From Pseudomonas baltica (lineage in GTDB: Bacteria; Pseudomonadota; Gammaproteobacteria; Pseudomonadales; Pseudomonadaceae), in NCBI RefSeq assembly GCF_031880315.1, contig NZ_CP134771.1:5705001-5769000 (forward strand): a DNA stretch of 64,000 nt. Reading direction: 5' to 3'. The position numbers and the translations under genes were made by a program. The notes under the pieces were generated by a model. That model was given only the letters and a program-made list of their open reading frames with translations, was not told the origin of the DNA and made no database searches. The first letter of the stretch is position 1, and each line of letters begins with the position of its first letter. Of the stretch, positions 1-7,422 are shown in pieces.

Positions 1-52
1 GCCGGCATGGATGCCGGCTAAGCCCCGTTGGGCCACGGAAGGCCCATCGGGG
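1..52. repeat. Two adjacent palindromes at the window start
   Basis: Bases 1-18 form a perfect hairpin (GCCGGCAT, two bases, ATGCCGGC). Bases 23-52 form a second one with arms CCCCGTTGGGCC and GGCCCATCGGGG around a six-base loop, with one mismatch. Stacked GC-rich palindromes like this resemble the repetitive extragenic elements of pseudomonads. The left side of the element lies outside the window. The bases from 53 to 203 hold nothing I can assign. Confidence 0.45.
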
Positions 53-203
53 CGTGCCCCTCGCCAGTGCGTCGAAGCGCGGGCACCCTGAGCTAAAGCG
101 AAGGGCCAATGGCGGGGGCCGCAACCCCAAGGCCGGCTCGAAAGCAGAACCACCCCAATCCCAACCCCCCAACAACGCAACCCTATTTCAGAGCCAGACA
201 CTG

Positions 204-893
204 TCAAGCCGCCAACTCGATCAGATACGCCCCCTCGTTACGCACATTGCCCACATCCTTGCTGACCTTGAACCACTCGAATTCCCCCGTCGGCCGACTG
301 CCTTCTCGGGCGATTTCCGCTGCCCTGGCCGCCGGCAGCTCCGGGTCCAGCCATTCCCGGGCCATCTCAGGCGCCAGCACCAATGGCCGGCGATCGTGGA
401 TATCCACCATCCCGCTATCGCTGGCCGCGGTAATGATCACGAAGCCATCGCCCTCGTGGGGCTCCAATCCTGGCCGCACTTGGCCCAGCGCCGCGAAGAA
501 CATCGGCTCCGCGGTTTTCAGGCGGATGAAATACGGTTGTTTCTTTTTCGGATCGAGCGGGTCCTTCACCCATTCGAACCAGCCGTTGGCCGGTGCAAGC
601 ATCCGCCCGTGAGGCCACAGCTCCTTGAAAAACCGGCCGGTCATCGCTGTCTCGACGCGGGCATTGATGGGCGCCGGTCGCTTGTCCTTCGCCCAGGAGG
701 GGCACCAACCCCACTTGACCTTGTCGATGTTCAAGCCGCCTTCTGCCGCGCGAATCACTTGCACACGGGTCGTCGGCGCGACGTTGTAACGCGCGACCGG
801 CCACAGGTCGTAGCCATTGATGACCAACTGCTCTGGCGCCAGGGCCTTGAGGTAGTGGTCCATGGATTCGTAGATCGAGTAGCGTCCGCACAT
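204..893 (-). CDS. yedK: SOS response-associated peptidase family protein (YedK/HMCES)
   Basis: This 229-residue protein belongs to the SRAP family, which crosslinks covalently to abasic sites in single-stranded DNA and so shields them during replication. The start is fixed by the mature N-terminus M-C-G-R: Cys2 is the catalytic nucleophile after methionine removal. Other active-site residues are visible as Asn77 (P-I-N-A-R), Glu107 (W-F-E-W) and His166 (H-D-R-R-P). The frame stays open upstream to 1451, but that extension would bury Cys2 and runs through the LexA box and umuD, so it is rejected. It is divergent from umuDC and shares the LexA box at 954-969, so SOS induction is expected. Confidence 0.93.
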   Translation of the reverse strand: MCGRYSIYESMDHYLKALAPEQLVINGYDLWPVARYNVAPTTRVQVIRAAEGGLNIDKVKWGWCPSWAKDKRPAPINARVETAMTGRFFKELWPHGRMLAPANGWFEWVKDPLDPKKKQPYFIRLKTAEPMFFAALGQVRPGLEPHEGDGFVIITAASDSGMVDIHDRRPLVLAPEMAREWLDPELPAARAAEIAREGSRPTGEFEWFKVSKDVGNVRNEGAYLIELAA

Positions 894-953
894 GGTGTCA
901 CCCGTCGAAATGTTTCTCATAGGAGATTGACCGCACGCGGCCAAAAACGTTAA

Positions 954-969
954 CTGTATATACATACAG
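954..969. promoter_or_regulatory. LexA box (SOS operator)
   Basis: The 16-mer CTGTATATACATACAG is a perfect match to the CTGT-N8-ACAG consensus of gammaproteobacterial LexA. It lies 61 bases before the yedK start and 24 bases before the umuD start, so a single operator can repress both divergent transcripts. Confidence 0.9.
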
Positions 970-992
970 CTTATCCGCACAAGGCATGCATC

Positions 993-1424
993 ATGAGTGT
1001 CACTATCCTCGGCCCCGCACTGACCGGCGGCGATCCGCTGCCGCTTTATTCTTTCCATGTGCCTGCGGGGTTCCCTTCGCCGGCGGCGGATCACATCGAA
1101 AAGCATATCTCGCTGGACGAACTGTTCGACATCCGCGCCCCCCACGTCTACCTGGTCAAGATCGAGGGCGACAGCATGCAGGGCGCGGGCATCTATTGTG
1201 GCGACCTGGTCATCGTCGACCGCAGTGTGTACGCCGAGCACGGCGACATCGTCATCGCCGCGCTCAACAGCGAGCCGGTGTGCAAGCGCCTGCACATGTT
1301 GGGCAACGACGTCATGCTCAAGTCCGAGAACACCAAATATCCGCCGCGTTATGTGATGGAAGGTGACGAACTGGTGATCTGGGGCGTAGTGAAATACAGC
1401 GTGCGCGACCATGCCAGAGCATGA
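993..1424 (+). CDS. umuD: UmuD-like S24 autoprotease, DNA polymerase V accessory subunit
   Basis: A 143-residue LexA/UmuD-type serine-lysine autoprotease. RecA-stimulated self-cleavage converts UmuD to UmuD', the form that joins UmuC in the lesion-bypass polymerase Pol V. Ser61 sits in E-G-D-S-M and Lys98 in C-K-R-L, matching E. coli Ser60 and Lys97. The cleavage segment G-F-P-S-P-A-A-D is conserved, but the scissile bond is Ala25-Gly26 where E. coli has Cys24-Gly25. The ATG follows the LexA box closely, and umuC starts inside the last codons (14-base overlap), which implies translational coupling. Confidence 0.93.
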   Translation: MSVTILGPALTGGDPLPLYSFHVPAGFPSPAADHIEKHISLDELFDIRAPHVYLVKIEGDSMQGAGIYCGDLVIVDRSVYAEHGDIVIAALNSEPVCKRLHMLGNDVMLKSENTKYPPRYVMEGDELVIWGVVKYSVRDHARA

Positions 1425-2691
1425 ACCGACTTTTGCCCTGATCGACTGCAATAGTTTTTACGCCAGTTGCGAGCGAGTGTTTAGGCCGGACCTAGCCAAG
1501 ACGCCGATCGTGGTGCTGTCGAACAACGACGGCTGTGTGATCGCCCGCAGTTATGATGCCAAACCCTTCGTGAAAATGGCCGCGCCGTATTTTCAGATCA
1601 AGGACGACCTGCGCCGCCATGGCGTGATGGCGTTCAGCAGCAACTATGCGCTGTACGGCGACATGAGCGAGCGGGTGATGACCATCATCGAGTCCATGGT
1701 GCCGGCCGTCGAGGTCTACAGCATCGACGAGGCCTTTGCCGATTTGACAGGCCTGCCTGGCGATTTGACGGCCTTCGGGCGCAGCATCCGCGCCACTATC
1801 TACAAGCGCACCGGCATTCCGGTCGGAGTCGGCATCGCGCGCACCAAGACCCTCGCCAAGCTGGCCAACCATACCGCCAAGCGCCTGCTGGCCAAGACTG
1901 GCGGAGTGGTAGATATCTGCGACCCCTTCAAGCGCGACTGGACGCTACGCAACACGGATGTTGGTGAAGTCTGGGGCATCGGCCGGCGCATGACCGCGCA
2001 CCTGGCGGGCATGGGCATCAAGACCGCCATGGACCTGGCCCAGGCCGATCCCAGAACATTGCGGGAGAAATTCAGCGTGGTGATCGAAAAGACCGCCCGC
2101 GAGCTCGCTGGCACTCCTTGCCTGGAATTGGGCGAAGCGGACCCGCCCAAGCAGGAAATCTGCTGCAGCCGCATGTTCGGCGCGCGCCTCACGGCTATCG
2201 AGCCGATCAAGGAGGCCGTCGCCACCTACACCCAGCGCGCGGGCGAAAAGCTGCGCGCGCAAAATTCCTTTTGCAAGAAGATCCGCGTCAGCATCCGCAC
2301 CGGCATGTTCAACCCGGACGAAGCCAAATACGCCAATGCTGCCTTGGTGGAGTTGCCTTACTTTACCAATGACGTGCGGCTGATGACCAAAGCGGCGACC
2401 GAAGCCATCGATCGCCTGTTCCGTCCCGGCTTCAAATACAGCAAGGCCGAGGTGCTGCTGATGGATCTGCGCCAGTCAGGGGAGTTCTCTGGCGATCTGT
2501 TCGCCCCCGAGCAGCCAGCGGCGGCGGGGAAGGTGATGGGCGTGCTGGATGAAATTAACGGCCGCTGGGGGCGCGGCACATTAAGGGCGGCGAGTGTGCC
2601 GGCGCAGCCGGAGTGGGCGATGCGCCGGGATTTGATGAGCGCGAGTTACACGACGCGGCTTGATCAGTTGTTTATGGCGTATAGCCGGTAG
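1411..2691 (+). CDS. umuC: UmuC, catalytic subunit of translesion DNA polymerase V
   Basis: A 426-residue Y-family DNA polymerase of the usual UmuC length. The N-terminal catalytic motif D-C-N-S-F-Y (about residues 12-17) and the palm motif Y-S-I-D-E-A-F (near residue 105) carry the metal-binding carboxylates. A helix-hairpin-helix region (V-W-G-I-G-R-R, near residue 190) and the C-terminal little-finger and DUF4113-type tail (R-A-A-S-V-P-A, W-A-M-R-R near the end) complete the architecture. Translation overlaps umuD. It is expected to be induced by DNA damage through LexA and to perform error-prone bypass synthesis. Confidence 0.95.
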   Translation: MPEHEPTFALIDCNSFYASCERVFRPDLAKTPIVVLSNNDGCVIARSYDAKPFVKMAAPYFQIKDDLRRHGVMAFSSNYALYGDMSERVMTIIESMVPAVEVYSIDEAFADLTGLPGDLTAFGRSIRATIYKRTGIPVGVGIARTKTLAKLANHTAKRLLAKTGGVVDICDPFKRDWTLRNTDVGEVWGIGRRMTAHLAGMGIKTAMDLAQADPRTLREKFSVVIEKTARELAGTPCLELGEADPPKQEICCSRMFGARLTAIEPIKEAVATYTQRAGEKLRAQNSFCKKIRVSIRTGMFNPDEAKYANAALVELPYFTNDVRLMTKAATEAIDRLFRPGFKYSKAEVLLMDLRQSGEFSGDLFAPEQPAAAGKVMGVLDEINGRWGRGTLRAASVPAQPEWAMRRDLMSASYTTRLDQLFMAYSR

Positions 2692-2698
2692 GGCAATT

Positions 2699-2721
2699 CG
2701 CAGGATCCTTGAAATCCTGCG
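2699..2721 (+). terminator. Stem-loop after umuC
   Basis: CGCAGGAT and ATCCTGCG are perfect 8-base arms around a seven-base loop, starting 7 bases after the umuC stop. No clear U-tract follows, so termination is likely but not certain. A second small hairpin (GCCTC/GAGGC) lies at about 2748-2764. Confidence 0.5.
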
Positions 2722-2796
2722 CTCATATCCGGGTAAAATCCCCCACTGCCTCGCCTCCCGAGGCGCGCTCGACCTTCATCGAATCAAGGACGGTAA

Positions 2797-3927
2797 ATGG
2801 CATTCCGGGTAGTGGTCATTGGTGGTTATGGTAATTTCGGCAGTCTGATCTGCAACCACCTGGTGTTGAATCAGGGCGTCGAGCTGGTGGTTTCCGGGCG
2901 CGACAGCGGCAAGTTGGCGCGCAAGGTCGCCGAGCTGCGGACGCTGAGCGGCAAGACATGCCAGAGCTGGTGCGTGGATGTGATGCAAGAAGGCGTGAGC
3001 GAAGCGCTGCGTGCCCTGGACGTTCAGTTGGTGATCCACACCGGCGGGCCGTTCCAGCAGCAATCCTATGCCGTGGCGCGTCATTGCATCGACGCCGGTG
3101 TGAACTACTGCGATCTGTCGGACTGCCGCACCTTCGTCAGCGGCATCGCCAGCCTCGACGCCAGCGCACGGGAAGCGGGGGTGAGCGTGTTGAGTGGCTG
3201 CAGTTCGGTGCCGAGTCTGTCGGCGGCGATAATCGATGAGCACCGCGCGCGCTTCCGGCGGATCGACTCGATCGAGCACGGTATTTCGTCTGCGGCAAAG
3301 ATGCCGGGGCTGTCCACGGTGCTCGGCGTGCTGGCCTATGCGGGGCGGCCGATCAAGCAGTTAAAGGCGGGCAAAGTGCATGAAGTGCCGGGCTGGATGG
3401 ACCTGACGCTGCGCAAGATACCCGGCATGGGCACGCGGTTGCTGGCCAACGTCGACGCGCCGGATATCGACGTGTTCGCGTCGCGGTATGAGGCCCGGAC
3501 GCTGCGCTTCAAGGCCGGCTCCGGGTTGAAGCTGGGGGTGATCGCCAACTATCTGCTGGCCTGGACGGTGCGCCGGGGTTGGGTGAAGGATCCGACGCCA
3601 TGGGCCACTCGGCTGCATCGACTGGGCACCCGCTTTGAAGGCTTGGGTGATCGCAAGAGTGCGATGTATATCGAGGTCAATGGCGTTGACCACAACGACC
3701 AGCCGCTGCAGATGCAGGCGCTACTGACGGCGCTGAACGACACCGGGCCGCAAATCCCCAGCTGCGCCGCAGTCGCCCTGGCCGCCAAGATGGCACTCGG
3801 CTACCGGCCTGAGCCCGGCGCCCGGGCCTGCGTGGGCGAGATCAGCGTGGCTGAGTATCTGGCGGCGATCGACGAGCCGACGAACATCTCGCTGGACGTG
3901 CAGTTTTCGGCTGGGAAGGCCGGATAG
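2797..3927 (+). CDS. Saccharopine dehydrogenase-like NAD(P)-binding protein
   Basis: A 376-residue protein with an N-terminal Rossmann fold: the G-G-Y-G-N-F-G loop at about residues 8-14 and the H-T-G-G-P-F segment near residue 85 are typical of the saccharopine dehydrogenase NADP-binding family. Bacterial members are mostly uncharacterised oxidoreductases, and the true lysine-pathway enzymes differ in length and context. The substrate is unknown. The next gene, a DUF2269 membrane protein, lies 53 bases downstream on the same strand and may be co-transcribed, though a REP-like element sits between them. Possible start ATG 2797 is preceded by a weak AAGGA. Confidence 0.8.
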   Translation: MAFRVVVIGGYGNFGSLICNHLVLNQGVELVVSGRDSGKLARKVAELRTLSGKTCQSWCVDVMQEGVSEALRALDVQLVIHTGGPFQQQSYAVARHCIDAGVNYCDLSDCRTFVSGIASLDASAREAGVSVLSGCSSVPSLSAAIIDEHRARFRRIDSIEHGISSAAKMPGLSTVLGVLAYAGRPIKQLKAGKVHEVPGWMDLTLRKIPGMGTRLLANVDAPDIDVFASRYEARTLRFKAGSGLKLGVIANYLLAWTVRRGWVKDPTPWATRLHRLGTRFEGLGDRKSAMYIEVNGVDHNDQPLQMQALLTALNDTGPQIPSCAAVALAAKMALGYRPEPGARACVGEISVAEYLAAIDEPTNISLDVQFSAGKAG

Positions 3928-3938
3928 CGTCGCACGCT

Positions 3939-3967
3939 TGTGGGGGCGCAAAGTTTGCTCGCGAAGA
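3939..3967. repeat. REP-like palindromic element
   Basis: The stretch TGTGGGGGCGCAAAG then TTTGCTCGCGAAG strongly recalls the short repetitive extragenic palindromes of P. fluorescens-group genomes, recognised here from memory of their TGTGGGAGCG...GCTCGCGA signature. It fills most of the gap between two same-strand genes. Confidence 0.5.
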
Positions 3968-3980
3968 GGGCCTGAGCATC

Positions 3981-4472
3981 ATGCTGTATCTAGCCTTGAA
4001 ATACGTCCATGTGATCGCCGCGGTTTTTCTGTTCGGCTTCGGCATGGGCTCTTACCTGTACCTGATCGCCGCCAGCCGTAGCGCCAATCCCCAGGTGATC
4101 GCCCACGTAGCGCGCATGGTGGTGCGCTTCGACACCTGGATCACTACGCCGGCTGGTTTTATCCAGGTGCTCAGCGGTTATGGACTGATGCGCCTGACCG
4201 GCTTGTCGATGTGGACCGGTTGGGTGCTGAATTCGTTGGTGATCTTTGTTTGCGTGGGGGCGCTGTGGTTGCCTGTGCTGGTGCTGCAAAAGCGCCTGGA
4301 GCGGTTGGCCGATCAAGCCGTCGCCACTGGCGGGGCACTGCCGCAGAGCTACCGCCCGATCTACCGCGCCTGGTTCTGGATGGGCGTTGCCGGGTTTGCG
4401 GGCATGTTCGTGATCGTGCTGATGATGGTCAGCAAAATGACGGTGTGGCAGTGGGCGGCGCTGCTCACGTGA
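3981..4472 (+). CDS. DUF2269 family integral membrane protein
   Basis: A 163-residue inner-membrane protein with about four hydrophobic segments (roughly residues 5-30, 55-75, 78-100 and 130-155). The early helix with H-V-I-A-A-V-F-L-F-G-F-G-M-G and the central R-F-D-T-W-I-T-T-P motif match DUF2269, whose function is unknown. It starts 53 bases after the saccharopine-dehydrogenase-like gene and is convergent with the CGNR gene, with 57 bases between stops. Confidence 0.8.
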   Translation: MLYLALKYVHVIAAVFLFGFGMGSYLYLIAASRSANPQVIAHVARMVVRFDTWITTPAGFIQVLSGYGLMRLTGLSMWTGWVLNSLVIFVCVGALWLPVLVLQKRLERLADQAVATGGALPQSYRPIYRAWFWMGVAGFAGMFVIVLMMVSKMTVWQWAALLT

Positions 4473-4529
4473 GCGGCATTTGCCCGTCACGTTTTAGCTG
4501 CGGGGGTGTTCGGCAGATGGTCTAGCCGT

Positions 4530-5123
4530 TTATTCCGCTGCCTTGCGAGCCTTGTCCGCCGCGCGCAGCCGGAACGCAGTCACCTTGGCGATAGTCCCGC
4601 AGGCTCGGCCGTCTGGCCCGCCTTTGCTCATGCCGCACCAGCGCTTGTTGCCATTGCGGGTGTGATCGTAGAAAGCCCACTGGCAGTCGCCACACGTCTT
4701 GAGCCGCGACCATTCTCCCGATGCAATGGCATTCGCAACAAGCGCAAGAATATGACCGCGGTAAGTAGATTGCAGCGGTTTCAACCGCAAGCGTGCCACG
4801 CTTTCGATGGATTCGATAAAGGCTGACAACGGCACCTTGTCGAACCAGGTATTCAACGCCTCGCTGTCGTGATCATGGTTGGCGCAGGATTCTCGCAGCG
4901 CCAGCCGTAGTTCAAGCAATGTATCGAGTTGATCTTCAGGGTGGAGCGGACAGCGCGACAGCTCGCGTGTCCACGCTTGCGGATCGCTCGCCCACTGGGG
5001 CAGTTGGTCCGTTTCGATCCGCGTCTGGTTGGGGATGGACCAGGAGTTGACGAATCGCCGCACGTCTTCAAGCTCGCCGGGCGCTGTCTGATTGTGGGCT
5101 GGCATCGTATCCCTCGGTTGCAA
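4530..5123 (-). CDS. ABATE / CGNR zinc-finger domain protein (putative regulator), variant motif
   Basis: A 197-residue protein with the two-part layout of the ABATE-CGNR family, which are thought to be stress-responsive transcription regulators. The C-terminal zinc ribbon has Cys144 and Cys147 (C-G-D-C), then F-Y-D-H-T-R-N, Cys163 (R-W-C) and Cys175. The defining C-G-N-R tetrapeptide reads C-G-T-I, and a short Gly-rich insertion precedes it. Zinc coordination should survive, but the signature Asn-Arg is lost. Met7 is an alternative start. It is divergent from the MFS transporter at 5179 with 55 bases between starts, so it may regulate that pump. Confidence 0.8.
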   Translation of the reverse strand: MQPRDTMPAHNQTAPGELEDVRRFVNSWSIPNQTRIETDQLPQWASDPQAWTRELSRCPLHPEDQLDTLLELRLALRESCANHDHDSEALNTWFDKVPLSAFIESIESVARLRLKPLQSTYRGHILALVANAIASGEWSRLKTCGDCQWAFYDHTRNGNKRWCGMSKGGPDGRACGTIAKVTAFRLRAADKARKAAE

Positions 5124-5178
5124 AAGTGCTGAATGTGAGTAACCATCAAAATATCATTGCTGGTTACGGTGCTGCAAC

Positions 5179-6360
5179 ATGATCAGGGAAGACTTCGCTT
5201 GGCCTGCGACGATACGACGATTGCTGTGGATGCAGGGGATGATGAACGCCTCGCATTTCATGACGATTCCTTTGTTGGCGCTGTATATGTCGGCTCACCT
5301 GCAGTTCGGTGCGGCGGCGCTGGCCTCTGTGATGTCGGCAAACCTGCTGTGCGCGCAAGTATTACCGGTGGCGGCCGGGGCCATCGCTGATCGCATGGGC
5401 TCGCATCGATTGATCACGGTGGGGCTGTGGCTCAGAGGCGTAGGCTTTTTGGGCTTTTGCGCGTTCGACGACGTGGCGGCCTGGGTGGGGGCAGCGATGT
5501 TGGCCGGCACCGGTGTCGCCTGCTATGAGGGCGGCCTCTATGCGTTGTTTGGTCGACAGCCGAAGGCCTCTCTGGCACGGGTGTTTGCCGCCAACAACCA
5601 GATGTTGAACATAGGCGCCGCAGTCGGGCCGATCATCGGTGGCCTGGCCGGCTTGATCGATCCGCGAATCGCTTTTGGACTTAGCGCCTTGGTATTCACG
5701 GTCTTGGGGATTGTGTCGGCGCGTAGCGATGCGGGCGCCCCTGTTGCTTTCGAGCGCCAGTCTACACTCAAGAGTTTGAACGCTGCCGTCAGGCATCCAG
5801 GGTTATGGCGATTGATACTGGTATCGCTGCCCTGGTTCTTTCTTTTTCCGCAGTTGTATGTGGCGTTCCCGATGCATGGGGGCAAGTTGGCAGGGCCGTA
5901 TGCCGTCTCTGCGATCTATGTAGTAAACGGTTTGGTCGGGCTGATTTTCCTGTCGTTGTCCAAGCGCTGGTGGGTGAGTGCTGCCCCGGCGTTGCTGGTT
6001 GTCGGTGCTTACCTGGCGGCGGCAGTGGCGTTTGCCAGCGTGTCGATGGTGCAGGGTATTGGAGGGTTTCTGGTGTTTATCGTTGTTTATACGGTGATCG
6101 AAACCATTCTGTTGCCAGCGTTTGAAACCATGACCGCGTCGCTGGCGCCGCAGGGCTGCCAAGGCGCGTTTTTTGGCGTGTTGAGCGCTGCGGGGGCCTT
6201 GGGCGGCGGGGCCGGTTATTACGTCGGTAGCTGGCTGATCTTGAACCGTAGCGTAGTTGAGACCTGGTGGGCGCTGGGCGGTGTCGGGCTGACTGGATTT
6301 TTGCTGTCGATCACGCTGCTGGGTGGCAAGCGCCTGGTTCGGTTGCCGTCAGTTCGCTAA
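5179..6360 (+). CDS. MFS transporter
   Basis: A 393-residue major facilitator with about 12 hydrophobic segments. The loop 2-3 motif appears as A-D-R-M-G-S-H-R after helix 2, and helix 5 carries N-I-G-A-A-V-G-P-I-I-G-G, a motif-C-like sequence typical of drug:H+ antiporters. That favours an exporter role, resembling MdtH-type proteins. The substrate cannot be read from sequence. It is divergent from the CGNR gene, which is a plausible local regulator. No strong Shine-Dalgarno precedes the ATG. Confidence 0.82.
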   Translation: MIREDFAWPATIRRLLWMQGMMNASHFMTIPLLALYMSAHLQFGAAALASVMSANLLCAQVLPVAAGAIADRMGSHRLITVGLWLRGVGFLGFCAFDDVAAWVGAAMLAGTGVACYEGGLYALFGRQPKASLARVFAANNQMLNIGAAVGPIIGGLAGLIDPRIAFGLSALVFTVLGIVSARSDAGAPVAFERQSTLKSLNAAVRHPGLWRLILVSLPWFFLFPQLYVAFPMHGGKLAGPYAVSAIYVVNGLVGLIFLSLSKRWWVSAAPALLVVGAYLAAAVAFASVSMVQGIGGFLVFIVVYTVIETILLPAFETMTASLAPQGCQGAFFGVLSAAGALGGGAGYYVGSWLILNRSVVETWWALGGVGLTGFLLSITLLGGKRLVRLPSVR

Positions 6361-6827
6361 ACGCAAGTCTCCAGTTCCATGGGCGCGCCAAGATGGTCAG
6401 CCAAGCCGTCGAGGCCATTGAGAATGAACTCGCCGATAAGCGATTCATACTCGGCAGCGACCGTTGAGTCACGGGCCTCGAAGCGGGCTGTCCAGCTGAC
6501 CGTGCTCTGTACGCCATCTCCTGCGGGGCTGACGCCGACCGTTGCGCAAAAATGATCGAGGGGGATACCTGAATCGGTCAGGCCGTAGGTCATGGTCATG
6601 CGATCGTTATCAATAGCGAGCAGACGCTCATGGACGACCTTGCTGCCGAGCAAGTGCAACGTTCTGATCGATCCGCCGTCTCCAGAGTACTTGCCCCCTT
6701 CAATGACGCACGAATCGATTTGAGGGTGCCAGGCATCGATGACGCCAAACTGGCGTAGCAGATGCCAAACGGCTTCGGGGTCGACGCTGATCAGGGCGGT
6801 GTGATTGATTGTGGTCACGGGATCCAT
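6357..6827 (-). CDS. SRPBCC family protein (START-like lipid/ligand-binding fold)
   Basis: A 156-residue protein of the SRPBCC/polyketide-cyclase-type superfamily: an early V-D-P-E-A-V-W-H-L-L-R-Q-F-G helix, the W-H-P-Q-I segment and a C-terminal amphipathic helix (S-L-I-G-E-F-I-L-N-G-L-D-G-L). Such proteins bind hydrophobic ligands or catalyse small cyclisations, and this one has no assignable substrate. ATG 6827 is preferred: an AGGA lies at a good distance upstream, and homologous folds begin here. The frame is open to 6911, but that leader is low-complexity and unconvincing. Convergent with the MFS gene, overlapping its stop by four bases. Confidence 0.75.
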   Translation of the reverse strand: MDPVTTINHTALISVDPEAVWHLLRQFGVIDAWHPQIDSCVIEGGKYSGDGGSIRTLHLLGSKVVHERLLAIDNDRMTMTYGLTDSGIPLDHFCATVGVSPAGDGVQSTVSWTARFEARDSTVAAEYESLIGEFILNGLDGLADHLGAPMELETCV

Positions 6828-7046
6828 CCTTCTTTCCTGGGCTTGTTCATTCGATAAAGTGTATCGGCGAGAAGTTCGGCTGGAATTATGAAACTCATGG
6901 TAGCGATCCATTACAGCCGCGTGTCAGAGAGCAATTGCGCGCTGCCCGGCGCTATTTTCCGACTCCATGAAAATTAGTTGCCAGAGAGCGGATTTTGCCG
7001 CTGACCTGCTGTCATAACCTGACAGAGTAAGAGCCTAGGAGAAAAC

Positions 7047-7415
7047 ATGTCCCGCCTCGCCGAATTCCGCAAACTCGAACAGCAGATCGCTCGCCATCGA
7101 GATCAACTTGCAGTGCTGAAGAATGATCCTGAGTTGAGCACGGAGATAGAGTTTGAAACCAAGCTGCACGACCTCCTGGCTCACTACGGGAAGGGTCTGC
7201 AGGACGTGATCGCGATCATCGAGCCGGGCACCGCGAAGCAGGTGGTGCGCGCCACACCTGAAAAGCGCACCCGACGGGCGCGACAGATCAAGGTGTACCG
7301 TAACCCACTGACTGGCGAGATTGTCGAGAGCAAAGGTGGCAACAACAAGCTGCTGGGGGCCTGGAAGGCTCAGTTCGGGCACGAAGAGGTCGAGTCATGG
7401 GTCAAGCGGTCGTAG
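7047..7415 (+). CDS. MvaT-family H-NS-like nucleoid protein (paralogue)
   Basis: A 122-residue protein with the MvaT/MvaU plan: an N-terminal coiled-coil oligomerisation half (E-F-R-K-L-E-Q-Q-I onward), a basic linker (K-R-T-R-R-A-R-Q-I-K) and the C-terminal DNA-binding motif Y-R-N-P-L-T-G-E-I-V-E-S-K-G-G-N-N-K. MvaT-type proteins silence AT-rich and horizontally acquired genes in Pseudomonas by filament formation. AGGAG ten bases upstream fixes the start. Sequence divergence from canonical MvaT (R-L-A-E-F-R start, shorter linker) suggests an accessory paralogue of the TurA/B/C type. A short inverted repeat, CTGTCA/TGACAG (7009-7025), lies in its leader. Confidence 0.88.
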   Translation: MSRLAEFRKLEQQIARHRDQLAVLKNDPELSTEIEFETKLHDLLAHYGKGLQDVIAIIEPGTAKQVVRATPEKRTRRARQIKVYRNPLTGEIVESKGGNNKLLGAWKAQFGHEEVESWVKRS

Positions 7416-7422
7416 CCGTCCG

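Noticed and set aside
54..953. Long plus-strand open frames across 54-953 and 109-612
   Set aside because: They are antisense to yedK, whose catalytic residues are intact, and contain Pro/Arg-rich low-complexity sequence typical of shadow frames.
894..1451. Upstream extension of the yedK frame
   Set aside because: It would displace catalytic Cys2 from the N-terminus and cover the LexA box and umuD.
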